Positions 28,628-37,166 of a stretch of 64,000 bases of DNA are shown here, piece by piece. Both the position numbers and the translations under genes were made by a program. This DNA is from Sedimentibacter sp. SX930 (lineage in GTDB: Bacteria > Bacillota > Bacilli > Lactobacillales > Aerococcaceae). The DNA lies in NCBI GenBank assembly GCA_002155105.1, contig MUZD01000002.1, positions 124,001 through 188,000 on the forward strand, read 5' to 3'. Position 1 is the stretch's first letter. The number at the start of each line of letters is the position of its first letter. The notes beneath the pieces are model-generated. The model was not told where the DNA came from. It saw only the letters and a list, made by a program, of their open reading frames with translations, and searched no databases.

Positions 28628-30958
28628 TTGTTATCTTCAAAGATGAATTGGAAATTACACAAATCAGAAATTGATGACTCTGTAAGCAAGGAAATCAGTC
28701 AAGCTACTGGGTTATCAGAAAAATTCGTCATGCTTTGCATGCAGCGAGGTTTAGAAACAAAAGAACAGATCAAAGCTTTCATTGATGGGGCCGAAATGGA
28801 ATTCCATGATCCGTATCTGCTGCACGATATGGATAAAGCGGTACATCGCTTGACTGAAGCTATTGAAGCTGGAGAAGAAATCGTCGTCTATGGGGATTAT
28901 GATGCGGATGGCATCACAAGCACCAGCATTCTTGTGGAGACGATCGAAGTCTTGGGCGGCAATGTCGGCTATTATTTGCCGAACCGCTTCACGGACGGTT
29001 ATGGCCCAAATGCGACGGCATTCAAGAAATTGATCGAGAACGGAGCGCAGTTGATCCTGACTTGCGATAACGGGGTTTCCGGCCACGAGCCGATAGCGAT
29101 GGCAAAAAAAATGGGCGTGGATGTCATTATTTCCGACCATCACGAATTGCCCGATGACTTGCCTGATGCATATGCCATCATCCACCCGAAACATCCTGCC
29201 GGATCCTATCCTTTCCCGGATCTTTCTGGAGCTGGCGTAGCCTTGAAAATTGCGGCGGCTCTTCTGGGCGAAATGCCTTACGAATCGCTTGATCTAGCCG
29301 CTATCGGTACCGTTGCGGATCTGGTCAGTTTGACAGGCGAAAACCGTTGGATCGTAAAACAGGGACTGCAAGTCATGAAACAAACGCAGCGGCTCGGGTT
29401 GGCTGCATTGATGGAAGCCGCGGGAATAGACGCGGCTAATTTGGACGAGGAAAGCATCGGTTTCATCATCGGTCCGCGATTGAATGCTGTCGGTCGGTTG
29501 GAAGATGCGGGCCCGGGAGCTGAACTGATGCTGTCTTTCGACGAAGTAAAAATAGCTGAACTGGTTGCTTACATACAGGAAAAGAATGTCGAGAGACAGG
29601 GGATTGTCCAATCCATCCATGAAGAAGCCAGCGCCGAACTGGCAAAGAATGAAAGTATGCCGGATGTTGTCGTGTTGGGGAGCAAGAATTGGCACGAGGG
29701 CGTTCTTGGGATCGTGGCAAGCAAGTTGGTCGAAGAATTCGGACGCCCGGCAATCTTATTCCGCATCAACGAAAAAACCGGCATCGCGAAAGGGTCGGCA
29801 CGCAGCACGGAAGCGTTGGATATCTACAGTGCGTTGACCGATTCAAAGGACCTTCTCGCGAAGTTCGGAGGGCATAAAATGGCAGCAGGCATGAGCCTTC
29901 CCGCTGCCGATTTGTCCGCCTTCACTGAAAAGATAAACAGCTACGCGGCTGATTATCACGATGCGATCGTGTTGGGCGAATCCATTTACATAGATGCCAT
30001 GCTGCCGCTTGCCGATGTCACGCTGCCGTTTTTGAAGGAATTGGAATTGCTTAAACCTTATGGGACCGATAATCCAAAGCCTATATTCGGCTTCCAAAAT
30101 GTACCTTTGACGGACATCAGACAGATTGGTGCCGACAACAAGCATCTGAAGTTCAAACTCAAGGACAAAAACCTCTTTCTGGACGTGATCGGCTTCAACA
30201 AGGGGAGCATCAGCAACCACTTGAACGAGGCGGATGTCGTTTCCCTCATCGGGGAGCTTTCGATCAACGTTTGGCGGGATAGCGCGAAACCGCAACTGCA
30301 GCTGAAGGACATCAAAAACAAACATGTCCAGTTTTTCGACAAAAGGAGTTCCGTCATCCACGATTCGGTATTGGCTGTGGAAGATGCCTTGTATCTGTTT
30401 TCGACTTCCGGCATCATGAAACAATTTTATGAGCGCATCCCGAACAGTTCGAACGCCGCGTTGCTCACTGACAATACAGCGGACGCCTTGCAGGATGTCA
30501 GCGCCAGCAACCTGGTGCTTTTCGAGTGTCCTTTGAAGATGAATTTGCTGGCTGATCTTTTGAAGAGCAATAAGTTCGAAAATGTGTATGTCGTCTCTCA
30601 TGAATCGAACAGCGTTTACGCTGATGGAATCCCTCCGAAAGACCAGTTTGCAAAGTTTTACCAATATATCCGTTCACATAAGGATATCGATGTGAGAAAT
30701 CGGTTAGATGCCTTGGCAGAATACTTAAAAATCAAAAAAAATCTTGCCATTTTTATGATTCAAGTGTTTTTGGAGGCGGGATTTGTTACAATAGACAATG
30801 GTTTCATCAATGAGGTCAAAAACCCTGTCAAAAGGGCTTTGGACGACACTCAAGTATACAAAGATCGCCTGCAGAAAATGGAAGCTGAGAAGGTATTCAT
30901 CTACAGCCCGTTTTCGCAGTTGACGAAATGGTTGAATGAACAGATGATGGTACAATAA
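28628..30958 (+). CDS. recJ: Single-stranded-DNA-specific exonuclease RecJ
   Basis: A 776-residue DHH-family 5'-3' exonuclease. Motifs: VYGDYDADGITSTS, TCDNGVSGHEP, ISDHHELPDDLP, the DHHA1 GGHKMAAGMSL, and IIGPRLNAVGRLEDA; an OB domain follows, and a C-terminal RecJ extension typical of Firmicutes (about 570-776). The start is TTG at 28628, eight bases after TAGGAG; the ATG at 28643 is 23 bases from it. apt follows after 16 bases, a common pair. Confidence 0.95.
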   Translation: MLSSKMNWKLHKSEIDDSVSKEISQATGLSEKFVMLCMQRGLETKEQIKAFIDGAEMEFHDPYLLHDMDKAVHRLTEAIEAGEEIVVYGDYDADGITSTSILVETIEVLGGNVGYYLPNRFTDGYGPNATAFKKLIENGAQLILTCDNGVSGHEPIAMAKKMGVDVIISDHHELPDDLPDAYAIIHPKHPAGSYPFPDLSGAGVALKIAAALLGEMPYESLDLAAIGTVADLVSLTGENRWIVKQGLQVMKQTQRLGLAALMEAAGIDAANLDEESIGFIIGPRLNAVGRLEDAGPGAELMLSFDEVKIAELVAYIQEKNVERQGIVQSIHEEASAELAKNESMPDVVVLGSKNWHEGVLGIVASKLVEEFGRPAILFRINEKTGIAKGSARSTEALDIYSALTDSKDLLAKFGGHKMAAGMSLPAADLSAFTEKINSYAADYHDAIVLGESIYIDAMLPLADVTLPFLKELELLKPYGTDNPKPIFGFQNVPLTDIRQIGADNKHLKFKLKDKNLFLDVIGFNKGSISNHLNEADVVSLIGELSINVWRDSAKPQLQLKDIKNKHVQFFDKRSSVIHDSVLAVEDALYLFSTSGIMKQFYERIPNSSNAALLTDNTADALQDVSASNLVLFECPLKMNLLADLLKSNKFENVYVVSHESNSVYADGIPPKDQFAKFYQYIRSHKDIDVRNRLDALAEYLKIKKNLAIFMIQVFLEAGFVTIDNGFINEVKNPVKRALDDTQVYKDRLQKMEAEKVFIYSPFSQLTKWLNEQMMVQ

Positions 30959-30974
30959 TTAGGAGGAACACAAA

Positions 30975-31487
30975 ATGGATTTGAAACAATATATTGCTGA
31001 TGTCAAAGATTTCCCGGAACAAGGCATCATTTTCCGCGATATTTCACCCTTGATGGCGAACGGAGAAGCTTACCGCTATTCAATCAAAGAGATCGTGAAA
31101 TATGCCCAAGATTTGAATGTCGATAAAGTAGTCGGACCTGAAGCGCGTGGTTTCATGGTCGGTTGCCCAGTCGCTGTGGAATTAGGCTGCGGATTCGCAA
31201 TGGCCCGCAAAAAAGGCAAATTGCCTCGCGAAACGGTGGAAGTTTCCTACGGACTAGAATACGGAAAAGCAACGCTGCAATTGCATCAAGATGCCATCCT
31301 TCCTGGAGATAAAGTGCTGGTTTGCGATGACTTGTTGGCAACTGGCGGCACTACAGCCGCAACCATCGAATTGGTGGAAAAATTAGGCGGAGAAGTCGTC
31401 GGTTTGGCATTCCTGATCGAGTTGTTGGATTTAAAGGGCCGTGACCTGATCCAAGGGTATGACATCTTCACGCTGATGGAATACTAA
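30975..31487 (+). CDS. apt: Adenine phosphoribosyltransferase
   Basis: A 170-residue purine-salvage enzyme making AMP from adenine and PRPP. The PRPP motif [17 protein letters not shown] and the N-terminal [16 protein letters not shown] signature are present, with [21 protein letters not shown] ribosome binding site. Cotranscribed with recJ and ended by a terminator shared with lexA. Confidence 0.97.
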   Translation: MDLKQYIADVKDFPEQGIIFRDISPLMANGEAYRYSIKEIVKYAQDLNVDKVVGPEARGFMVGCPVAVELGCGFAMARKKGKLPRETVEVSYGLEYGKATLQLHQDAILPGDKVLVCDDLLATGGTTAATIELVEKLGGEVVGLAFLIELLDLKGRDLIQGYDIFTLMEY

Positions 31488-31520
31488 GAACAACAAACAA
31501 TCCGAAAATGAATAGACGCG

Positions 31521-31555
31521 CAAAAAGGCTGCCAGTAGTTGGCAGCCTTTTTGCA
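31521..31555. terminator. Bidirectional terminator between apt and lexA
   Basis: CAAAAAGGCTGCCA (31521-31534) pairs with TGGCAGCCTTTTTG (31540-31553) around a five-base loop. The A-rich and T-rich arms allow action on both strands. Confidence 0.9.
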
Positions 31556-31573
31556 ACAATCGGGGACTATCCG

Positions 31574-32197
31574 TTAAATAATGTGGTTCCGGTACAGACC
31601 GACTACTTTCCCCAGAATGATGACGGAATCCAGGATGATCGGATCCATGCTCGCATTTTCTGGTTGCAGACGATAGTAGTTGTTTTCTTTGTAGAATCGT
31701 TTGCAGGTCGCTTCATCATCGTCCGTCATGGCTATGACGATATCGCCGTTTTCAGCCGTGGCTTGTTTTCTGATGATGACTGAGTCGCCATCGAATATGC
31801 CTGCGTCGATCATGCTTTCTCCGCGGATCTTCAGCATAAACAAACTTCCGGAAGCGGATTTCAGATCCGGTGGAACCGGGAAATAATCGGTTGCTTCTTC
31901 GACAGCCAAGATGGGAGCTCCAGCTGTGACGGTACCCAACAAAGGCATTTTATCCGACATGATCCCGAGTTTGTCCAGACCTGCTTGGGTCAGTTCGATC
32001 GCACGTGGTTTTGTAGGGTCGCGTTGGATGAAGCCATTTTTTTCAAGCCGCGACAGGTGGCCATGCACTGTGGATGTTGAGGACAGTTTTACTGCATTCC
32101 CAATTTCCCTAACGGTCGGCGGATAGCCTTTTTCTTGGACTTCTTCATAAATGTATTGAAGCACTTCAATTTGGCGTGAATCTTTATTTTTAACCAT
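31574..32197 (-). CDS. lexA: SOS repressor LexA
   Basis: A 207-residue repressor and self-cleaving serine protease. Winged-helix DNA-binding domain at 1-68 ([29 protein letters not shown]), cleavage site Ala92-Gly93 in TVTAGAP, nucleophile Ser128 in IRGESMID, and general base Lys166 in EATCKRF. RecA filaments trigger cleavage. Start ATG at 32197 with CGGAG upstream. An SOS box overlaps the -35 of its promoter, so it should repress itself. The neighbouring gene is yneF; the divergent SOS cell-division inhibitor yneA of Bacillus is absent. Confidence 0.96.
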   Translation of the reverse strand: MVKNKDSRQIEVLQYIYEEVQEKGYPPTVREIGNAVKLSSTSTVHGHLSRLEKNGFIQRDPTKPRAIELTQAGLDKLGIMSDKMPLLGTVTAGAPILAVEEATDYFPVPPDLKSASGSLFMLKIRGESMIDAGIFDGDSVIIRKQATAENGDIVIAMTDDDEATCKRFYKENNYYRLQPENASMDPIILDSVIILGKVVGLYRNHII

Positions 32198-32234
32198 GAG
32201 ATCATCATCTCCGTAATCCTAATTTTATAAGTTT

Positions 32235-32274
32235 AGGATACCATTAATCATCCAAAAAATCAAACAGATGTTCG
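32235..32274 (-). promoter_or_regulatory. lexA promoter with overlapping LexA (SOS) box
   Basis: On the minus strand the SOS box CGAACATCTGTTTG occupies 32261-32274, matching the Bacillus CGAACNNNNGTTYG form. It overlaps the -35 TTGATT (32258-32263), which is 17 bases from the -10 TATCCT (32235-32240). Confidence 0.88.
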
Positions 32275-32439
32275 CATATTCTTGGGGATGACGCAAGAAT
32301 ATGCTCAAAATTCTCCCGAAACCGGCAACAGCTGAAGCGTTTTCGAAAAATCGCTAAATTTATGCGTGATTGCTATTTCTTTTTCTCATAATCTTTAGTA
32401 CAATTAACGAATGAGTGCTTTGGAAAGGGGGATGAATAC

Positions 32440-32670
32440 GTGTCAACAACAGCATGGGTAATGATGGTCATTTTAGGAATAGTAATAGGCGCGGTTGGCG
32501 GATTTTTCCTTGCAAGACGTTATATGGTAAAATATTTTGAAGAAAATCCACCGATCAATGAAGAAATGTTGCGCTCTATGATGATGCAGATGGGTCAAAA
32601 ACCATCCGAAAGAAAAGTAAAACAGATCATGGCTTCTATGAAAGCACAATCAACAAAGAAAAAGAAATAG
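32440..32670 (+). CDS. yneF: UPF0154 protein YneF
   Basis: A 76-residue protein with one N-terminal membrane helix (WVMMVILGIVIGAVGGFFLA) and a conserved basic cytosolic part (ENPPINEEMLRSMMMQMGQK, PSERKVKQIMASMKA). The family is widespread in Firmicutes near lexA; the function is unknown. GTG start at 32440 after AAAGGGGG. It is divergent from lexA. Confidence 0.93.
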   Translation: MSTTAWVMMVILGIVIGAVGGFFLARRYMVKYFEENPPINEEMLRSMMMQMGQKPSERKVKQIMASMKAQSTKKKK

Positions 32671-32688
32671 ACTAATGAAATAATATAC

Positions 32689-32720
32689 AAAATGTGGATC
32701 TCTACGGTTCCACATTTTTA
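32689..32720 (+). terminator. Terminator after yneF
   Basis: AAAATGTGGA (32689-32698) pairs with TCCACATTTT (32709-32718), ten-base loop, T-rich end. Confidence 0.82.
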
Positions 32721-32756
32721 TTTTGTCCGGATACAGGTAAGAAGGGAGTAATATAC

Positions 32757-34511
32757 GTGAGTATTTTCAAAAAATTGAGTTGGTTTTTCCGTCAAGAATG
32801 GAAATCTTATTTTGTGGGCGTCTTTTTCCTGATCATTGTGGCTATTCTTCAGGTCGTTTCGCCGCGCGTTGTCGGAATCATCATCGATGAAATTGCCTCA
32901 GGGACCTTAACGATGGCTTCTTTGTGGAAGTGGTCGGCAATCATATTGATTGCGGGCATCCTGCAGTACCTTTTCCGTTATATTTGGCGGATGAAGATAT
33001 GGGGCACTTCGGCAGAGTTGGAAAAGATACTTCGTTCACGATTGTTCAAGCATTTCACCGAAATGGACGCTGTCTTTTTCCAGAAATACAGGACCGGCGA
33101 TCTGATGGCGCATGCGACGAATGACTTGAATGCGATCAGGATGGTCGCAGGCGCAGGCATCCTGACATTGGCGGATTCGATTTCTTCAGGCGGGATCACG
33201 CTTTTCACAATGTTCTTCTTGATCGATTGGCGTTTGACGCTCATCGCCATGATTCCGCTGCCGGCTTTGACGCTGGTGTCGAGGATCCTCGGACAGAAGA
33301 TGCACAAGCGTTTCCGCAAGGCCCAAGCTGCTTTCTCTAATCTGAATGACAAAACGCAGGAGAGTGTATCCGGCGTGAAGGTCATCAAGACATTCGGCGA
33401 AGAAGAAGAGGATATCCATGATTTCGAGGCGATGACGAAGGATGTCGTCGCGAAAAATAAAGCTGTCTACTTGGTCGATGCCTTATTTGATCCGGCGATC
33501 CAACTTATTTTGGGGCTTTCTTTTGCATTGACGATCATCTTTGGTGGCCGTTTTGTCGTGGAGGGCAGCATCAGTATCGGTCAGCTGGTTTCGTTCATCA
33601 GTTATATCGGAATGATGGCATGGCCGATGTTGGCAGTGGGCAGATTATTCAATGTGCTGGAACGAGGCAGTGCCAGTTACAGCAGGATCGATGAGCTTCT
33701 GAAGGAAAAATCAACGATCCAGGAGCAGAAGGATGCTATCCGGACGCCGGTTACAGGCGATTTGGATTTCCAGGTAGCCTCGTTCGGTTACCCGAACAGC
33801 GGAGAAATCAGCCTCAAGGATGTCAACTTTCATTTGGAGCGGGGACAAACGTTAGGGATCGTCGGCAGAACCGGATCGGGCAAAAGTACGATTTTCCGTC
33901 TGCTGTTGCGTGAGTATGACCAATATGCCGGCAGCATCAACTACAACGGGATCGATATCCGTGATTATTCATTGGATGCATTGCTGAGCGGAATCGGTTA
34001 CGTTCCCCAAGACAACTTCCTGTTCTCTTCTGACGTCAGGGAAAACATCCGTTTCGCTGATCCATCCATCAGCCAGCAAAAGGTTGAAGAGGCAGCGCGC
34101 TTGACTGCCATCCATCAAGATATCCTCGGTTTTCCAGATGGCTATGATACGTTGGTCGGTGAAAGGGGCGTTTCCTTATCCGGTGGACAAAAACAGCGGA
34201 TAGCGATCGCGCGGGCTTTGGTGACTGAACCGGAACTGCTCATCCTGGATGATTCCTTATCCGCGGTGGACGCGAAGACAGAGGAAGCGATCCTGACGGG
34301 GCTCAAGGAAAAGCGAGCCGAGCAGACAACAATCATTGCCGCCCATCGAATCAGCAGCGTGATGCATGCGAATGAGATCATCGTCCTTGATGAAGGGCGC
34401 ATTGTCGAACGCGGGACGCATTATGAGTTGATGGAACAGGACGGCTGGTACCGCAGGATGTACGAAAAACAACAACTCGAAACCAAATTGGAAGGGGCGG
34501 ATGAAGCATGA
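32757..34511 (+). CDS. Heterodimeric ABC exporter, subunit with degenerate catalytic site (LmrC/EfrA-like)
   Basis: A 584-residue ABC exporter half: six-helix membrane domain (about 15-300) then an ATPase domain (about 335-575). Walker A is GRTGSGKSTIF, the signature is the canonical LSGGQKQR, but Walker B ends LLILDDSLSAVD, with Asp in place of the catalytic Glu. That pattern marks the LmrC/BmrC-type partner of a heterodimer, where one ATP site is inactive. The GTG at 32757 follows GAAGGGAG; the longer frame from 32694 lacks a ribosome binding site and starts within the yneF terminator. It overlaps the partner gene by four bases. Confidence 0.92.
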   Translation: MSIFKKLSWFFRQEWKSYFVGVFFLIIVAILQVVSPRVVGIIIDEIASGTLTMASLWKWSAIILIAGILQYLFRYIWRMKIWGTSAELEKILRSRLFKHFTEMDAVFFQKYRTGDLMAHATNDLNAIRMVAGAGILTLADSISSGGITLFTMFFLIDWRLTLIAMIPLPALTLVSRILGQKMHKRFRKAQAAFSNLNDKTQESVSGVKVIKTFGEEEEDIHDFEAMTKDVVAKNKAVYLVDALFDPAIQLILGLSFALTIIFGGRFVVEGSISIGQLVSFISYIGMMAWPMLAVGRLFNVLERGSASYSRIDELLKEKSTIQEQKDAIRTPVTGDLDFQVASFGYPNSGEISLKDVNFHLERGQTLGIVGRTGSGKSTIFRLLLREYDQYAGSINYNGIDIRDYSLDALLSGIGYVPQDNFLFSSDVRENIRFADPSISQQKVEEAARLTAIHQDILGFPDGYDTLVGERGVSLSGGQKQRIAIARALVTEPELLILDDSLSAVDAKTEEAILTGLKEKRAEQTTIIAAHRISSVMHANEIIVLDEGRIVERGTHYELMEQDGWYRRMYEKQQLETKLEGADEA

Positions 34512-36283
34512 GTGGATCAGTATGGTCTAAGACAATTCCAGTGAAGGAACAACTCCGGGTAATCAAACGCATCTTCCGATTTGCCCATCCTTTCCGCTAT
34601 AAATTTTTGTTCGCTTTACTTTTCAGTATCGCGTTGTCGTTGGTCAATGTTGTTGCACCGCGCATCATCCAAATTTATATGGATGATTATCTGGCTGTCG
34701 GCAATGTCACGACCAACATCAGTGTGCTATTTGCGTTGGTTTATGTAGGAGTCGTCCTGCTGAAGATGTTGGTCACGTATCTGCAGCGTTATATTTTCAG
34801 CATGGCGTCTGAACAAACCGTTGAGAATATCCGCAATGCCGTTTTCCGTAAGATCAATCAATTGGGGATGCGCTACTATGACACGACGCCGGCCGGATCG
34901 ATCGTTTCGCGCGTCACAAATGACACAGAAACCATCAAGGAATTCTGGAATGTATTTTTGGCCTTGGCAGAGGGGATCTTCAGCATCATCACAGTGTTCA
35001 TCGCTATGTGGACATTGAATAAGCAGATTTCCCTTCTGTTCATCGTTTTTGTCCCGATCATGGCCGGTCTGATTTGGTATTATCAAAAGTACAGCACGCG
35101 CGTTTACCGCACGATGCGCGAAAGGCTGAGCCAACTGAACACGAAATTGAATGAATCGATTTCCGGTATGGCAATCATCCAGCAGTTCCGCCAAGAAAAA
35201 CGTCTGCGCGCGGAATTTGATGCGATCAATGACGACTACAGCAAAGGCCGCGTAGCGATGGTCCAGATGAACGCCTTGATGTTGATGCCGATCGTCAATT
35301 TGTTGCAGGCAATTGCGTTGGCGATCGTCCTTTGGCTGTTTGGCTATCAGACGTTAAATGGCGTCGTGGAGCTGGGAGTCATCTATGCGTTCACTACCTA
35401 CATCCAAAATTTCTTCCGTCCGATGGGGATGATGATGGATAACCTCAGCGCCCTGCAGGACGGCATCGTCTCCAGTTCGCGGGTACTGAGCGTATTGGAT
35501 AATACCGAATTGGCGCCAAGCCAACCCGAAGATTCGGAATTGGAAATCATCCAAGGCAGGATCGAATTCAAAAACGTTTCCTTCTCTTATGACGGCAAAC
35601 AGGATGTGCTTAAGGACATCAGCTTTACAGCGAATCCGGGCGAAACGGTCGCGCTGGTAGGACATACAGGCAGCGGTAAAAGTTCGATCATCAATGTCTT
35701 GCTGCGTTTTTACGATTTTGAGAAAGGCGATATTCTGATTGATGGGAAATCAATCAAGACGTATCCAATCGATGAGATCCGCTCAAAAATAGGCTTGGTC
35801 CTGCAGGACTCCTTCCTATTCTACGGCGACATCTCGCACAATATCCGTTTGATGAGCAAGGATTATACCGACCGCGATGTCGAAGGAGCCGCTGCATTTG
35901 TGCATGCCGATTCATTCATCGAGTCGCTGCCGGGAGGCTATCATGCAAAAGTGATCGAACGCGGAGCCAGTTATTCAAGCGGTGAGAGACAATTGATTTC
36001 GTTTGCCCGAACCATTTTGCGGGATCCGAAAGTTCTCATCCTCGACGAGGCGACAGCCAATATCGACACTGAAACGGAACTCCTGATCCAAGAAAGCATG
36101 CGGAAGATGCGTGAAGGCCGAACGACGATTGCGATCGCGCACAGGCTGTCCACTATTCGCGATGCCCATCTGATCCTGGTGCTGGACAAAGGCCGTGTCA
36201 TCGAAAGAGGCACACATGAAGAGCTGATAGCCAAACGGGGAACCTATTATGACATGTACATGCTTCAGTCGATGAACGATTGA
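34508..36283 (+). CDS. Heterodimeric ABC exporter, catalytic subunit (LmrD/EfrB-like)
   Basis: A 591-residue partner of the preceding gene. Six-helix membrane domain (about 25-330) and ATPase domain (about 350-585): Walker A GHTGSGKSSII, Walker B VLILDEATANID with the catalytic Glu, and a divergent signature YSSGERQL in place of LSGGQ. The complementary defects of the two subunits mean one consensus site is formed from this Walker B and the other's signature. Such pairs export drugs or lipids in Lactobacillales; the substrate cannot be told from sequence. ATGA overlap with the upstream gene indicates coupled translation. Confidence 0.92.
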   Translation: MSGSVWSKTIPVKEQLRVIKRIFRFAHPFRYKFLFALLFSIALSLVNVVAPRIIQIYMDDYLAVGNVTTNISVLFALVYVGVVLLKMLVTYLQRYIFSMASEQTVENIRNAVFRKINQLGMRYYDTTPAGSIVSRVTNDTETIKEFWNVFLALAEGIFSIITVFIAMWTLNKQISLLFIVFVPIMAGLIWYYQKYSTRVYRTMRERLSQLNTKLNESISGMAIIQQFRQEKRLRAEFDAINDDYSKGRVAMVQMNALMLMPIVNLLQAIALAIVLWLFGYQTLNGVVELGVIYAFTTYIQNFFRPMGMMMDNLSALQDGIVSSSRVLSVLDNTELAPSQPEDSELEIIQGRIEFKNVSFSYDGKQDVLKDISFTANPGETVALVGHTGSGKSSIINVLLRFYDFEKGDILIDGKSIKTYPIDEIRSKIGLVLQDSFLFYGDISHNIRLMSKDYTDRDVEGAAAFVHADSFIESLPGGYHAKVIERGASYSSGERQLISFARTILRDPKVLILDEATANIDTETELLIQESMRKMREGRTTIAIAHRLSTIRDAHLILVLDKGRVIERGTHEELIAKRGTYYDMYMLQSMND

Positions 36284-36302
36284 GCGCGTGTTAAACAACA
36301 AC

Positions 36303-36343
36303 AAAAAAACAGCGCCGGGGAAATATTCCGGCGCTGTTTTTTT
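36303..36343. terminator. Bidirectional terminator between the ABC exporter and plsC
   Basis: Sixteen-base arms, AAAAAAACAGCGCCGG (36303-36318) and its complement (36328-36343), around a nine-base loop. Confidence 0.93.
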
Positions 36344-36379
36344 GATTGTCTTTTGACCCGAAAACGTATGTCAGGCGTT

Positions 36380-36997
36380 TTATTTTGCTACGTAGACGAA
36401 ATTCGGATCGATCTCTTGATCCAATTGGCGAAAAGTGGTTCCTAGCAGTTCGTCATAGGCAGCCAGTTCATCTCTGGAAATCCGCTTTTCCTTTGGTAGA
36501 TATATGGGCTGGCCGAAGCGGACTGTCGCTTTTTTGCGCTTCAGGAGGTCCTTGAATGTGAGTGGACCCTGATAGACAACCGGGAGGATCGGCACGTTGG
36601 CCAACTTGGCGATTGATGAAGTACCGCCTTTGATTTCTGCGGAATGTCTCGATCCGGTCGGGAAGATCAGCAGACTGGTTTTGCCTTCCTTCAGGATCGA
36701 AACAGGTTGCTTCAGGGCGCTCGGACCCGGATTTTCGCGATTGACAGGGAATGCGTTCAGGTGTGTGAGCAGCCAATTCGTGAATTTCCCCTTGAAGAGC
36801 TCTTTCTTTGCCATTGATGAAAATACGTGCGGATACACGCCGAACGAAATGAAAATAGGATCCAGCAGACTTCTGTGTGGTGCTGCAATGATGAAAACTG
36901 TGTCTTTCGGAATATACTCTTTATTTTGGATTTCAGTCTTCCCGTTCAGGATACGGAACAGAAATCTCACAATGATGACGACTGTTTTAAAAAACAT
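36380..36997 (-). CDS. plsC: 1-acyl-sn-glycerol-3-phosphate acyltransferase
   Basis: A 205-residue membrane-associated acyltransferase making phosphatidic acid from lysophosphatidate. The HX4D motif is APHRSLLDPIF; the second conserved block reads IFPTGSRHS where many family members have FPEGTRS, and the PVVYQGP motif follows. The start is the ATG at 36997 with AAGGAG seven bases upstream; the open frame goes on to 37189 but without a ribosome binding site. It is divergent from the SNF2 helicase gene. Confidence 0.9.
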   Translation of the reverse strand: MFFKTVVIIVRFLFRILNGKTEIQNKEYIPKDTVFIIAAPHRSLLDPIFISFGVYPHVFSSMAKKELFKGKFTNWLLTHLNAFPVNRENPGPSALKQPVSILKEGKTSLLIFPTGSRHSAEIKGGTSSIAKLANVPILPVVYQGPLTFKDLLKRKKATVRFGQPIYLPKEKRISRDELAAYDELLGTTFRQLDQEIDPNFVYVAK

Positions 36998-37166
36998 GAC
37001 AGGGCTCCTTTTCTTTGGCATTATGCTAATCAGTATGAGATAGTTTGTGGAATATTTCAAGTTAAAAATTCCGTTCCTGCCGCCATCAATGGGGAAGAAG
37101 GTATATTTTTCGACGAAATTGCAGTACAATAAAGGATGGAAAGCAAGAAGCAGAGGAAGTGATAGC

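Noticed and set aside
29843-30664. Minus-strand open frame (273 codons) inside recJ
   Set aside because: Antisense shadow; recJ motifs on the plus strand are continuous through it.
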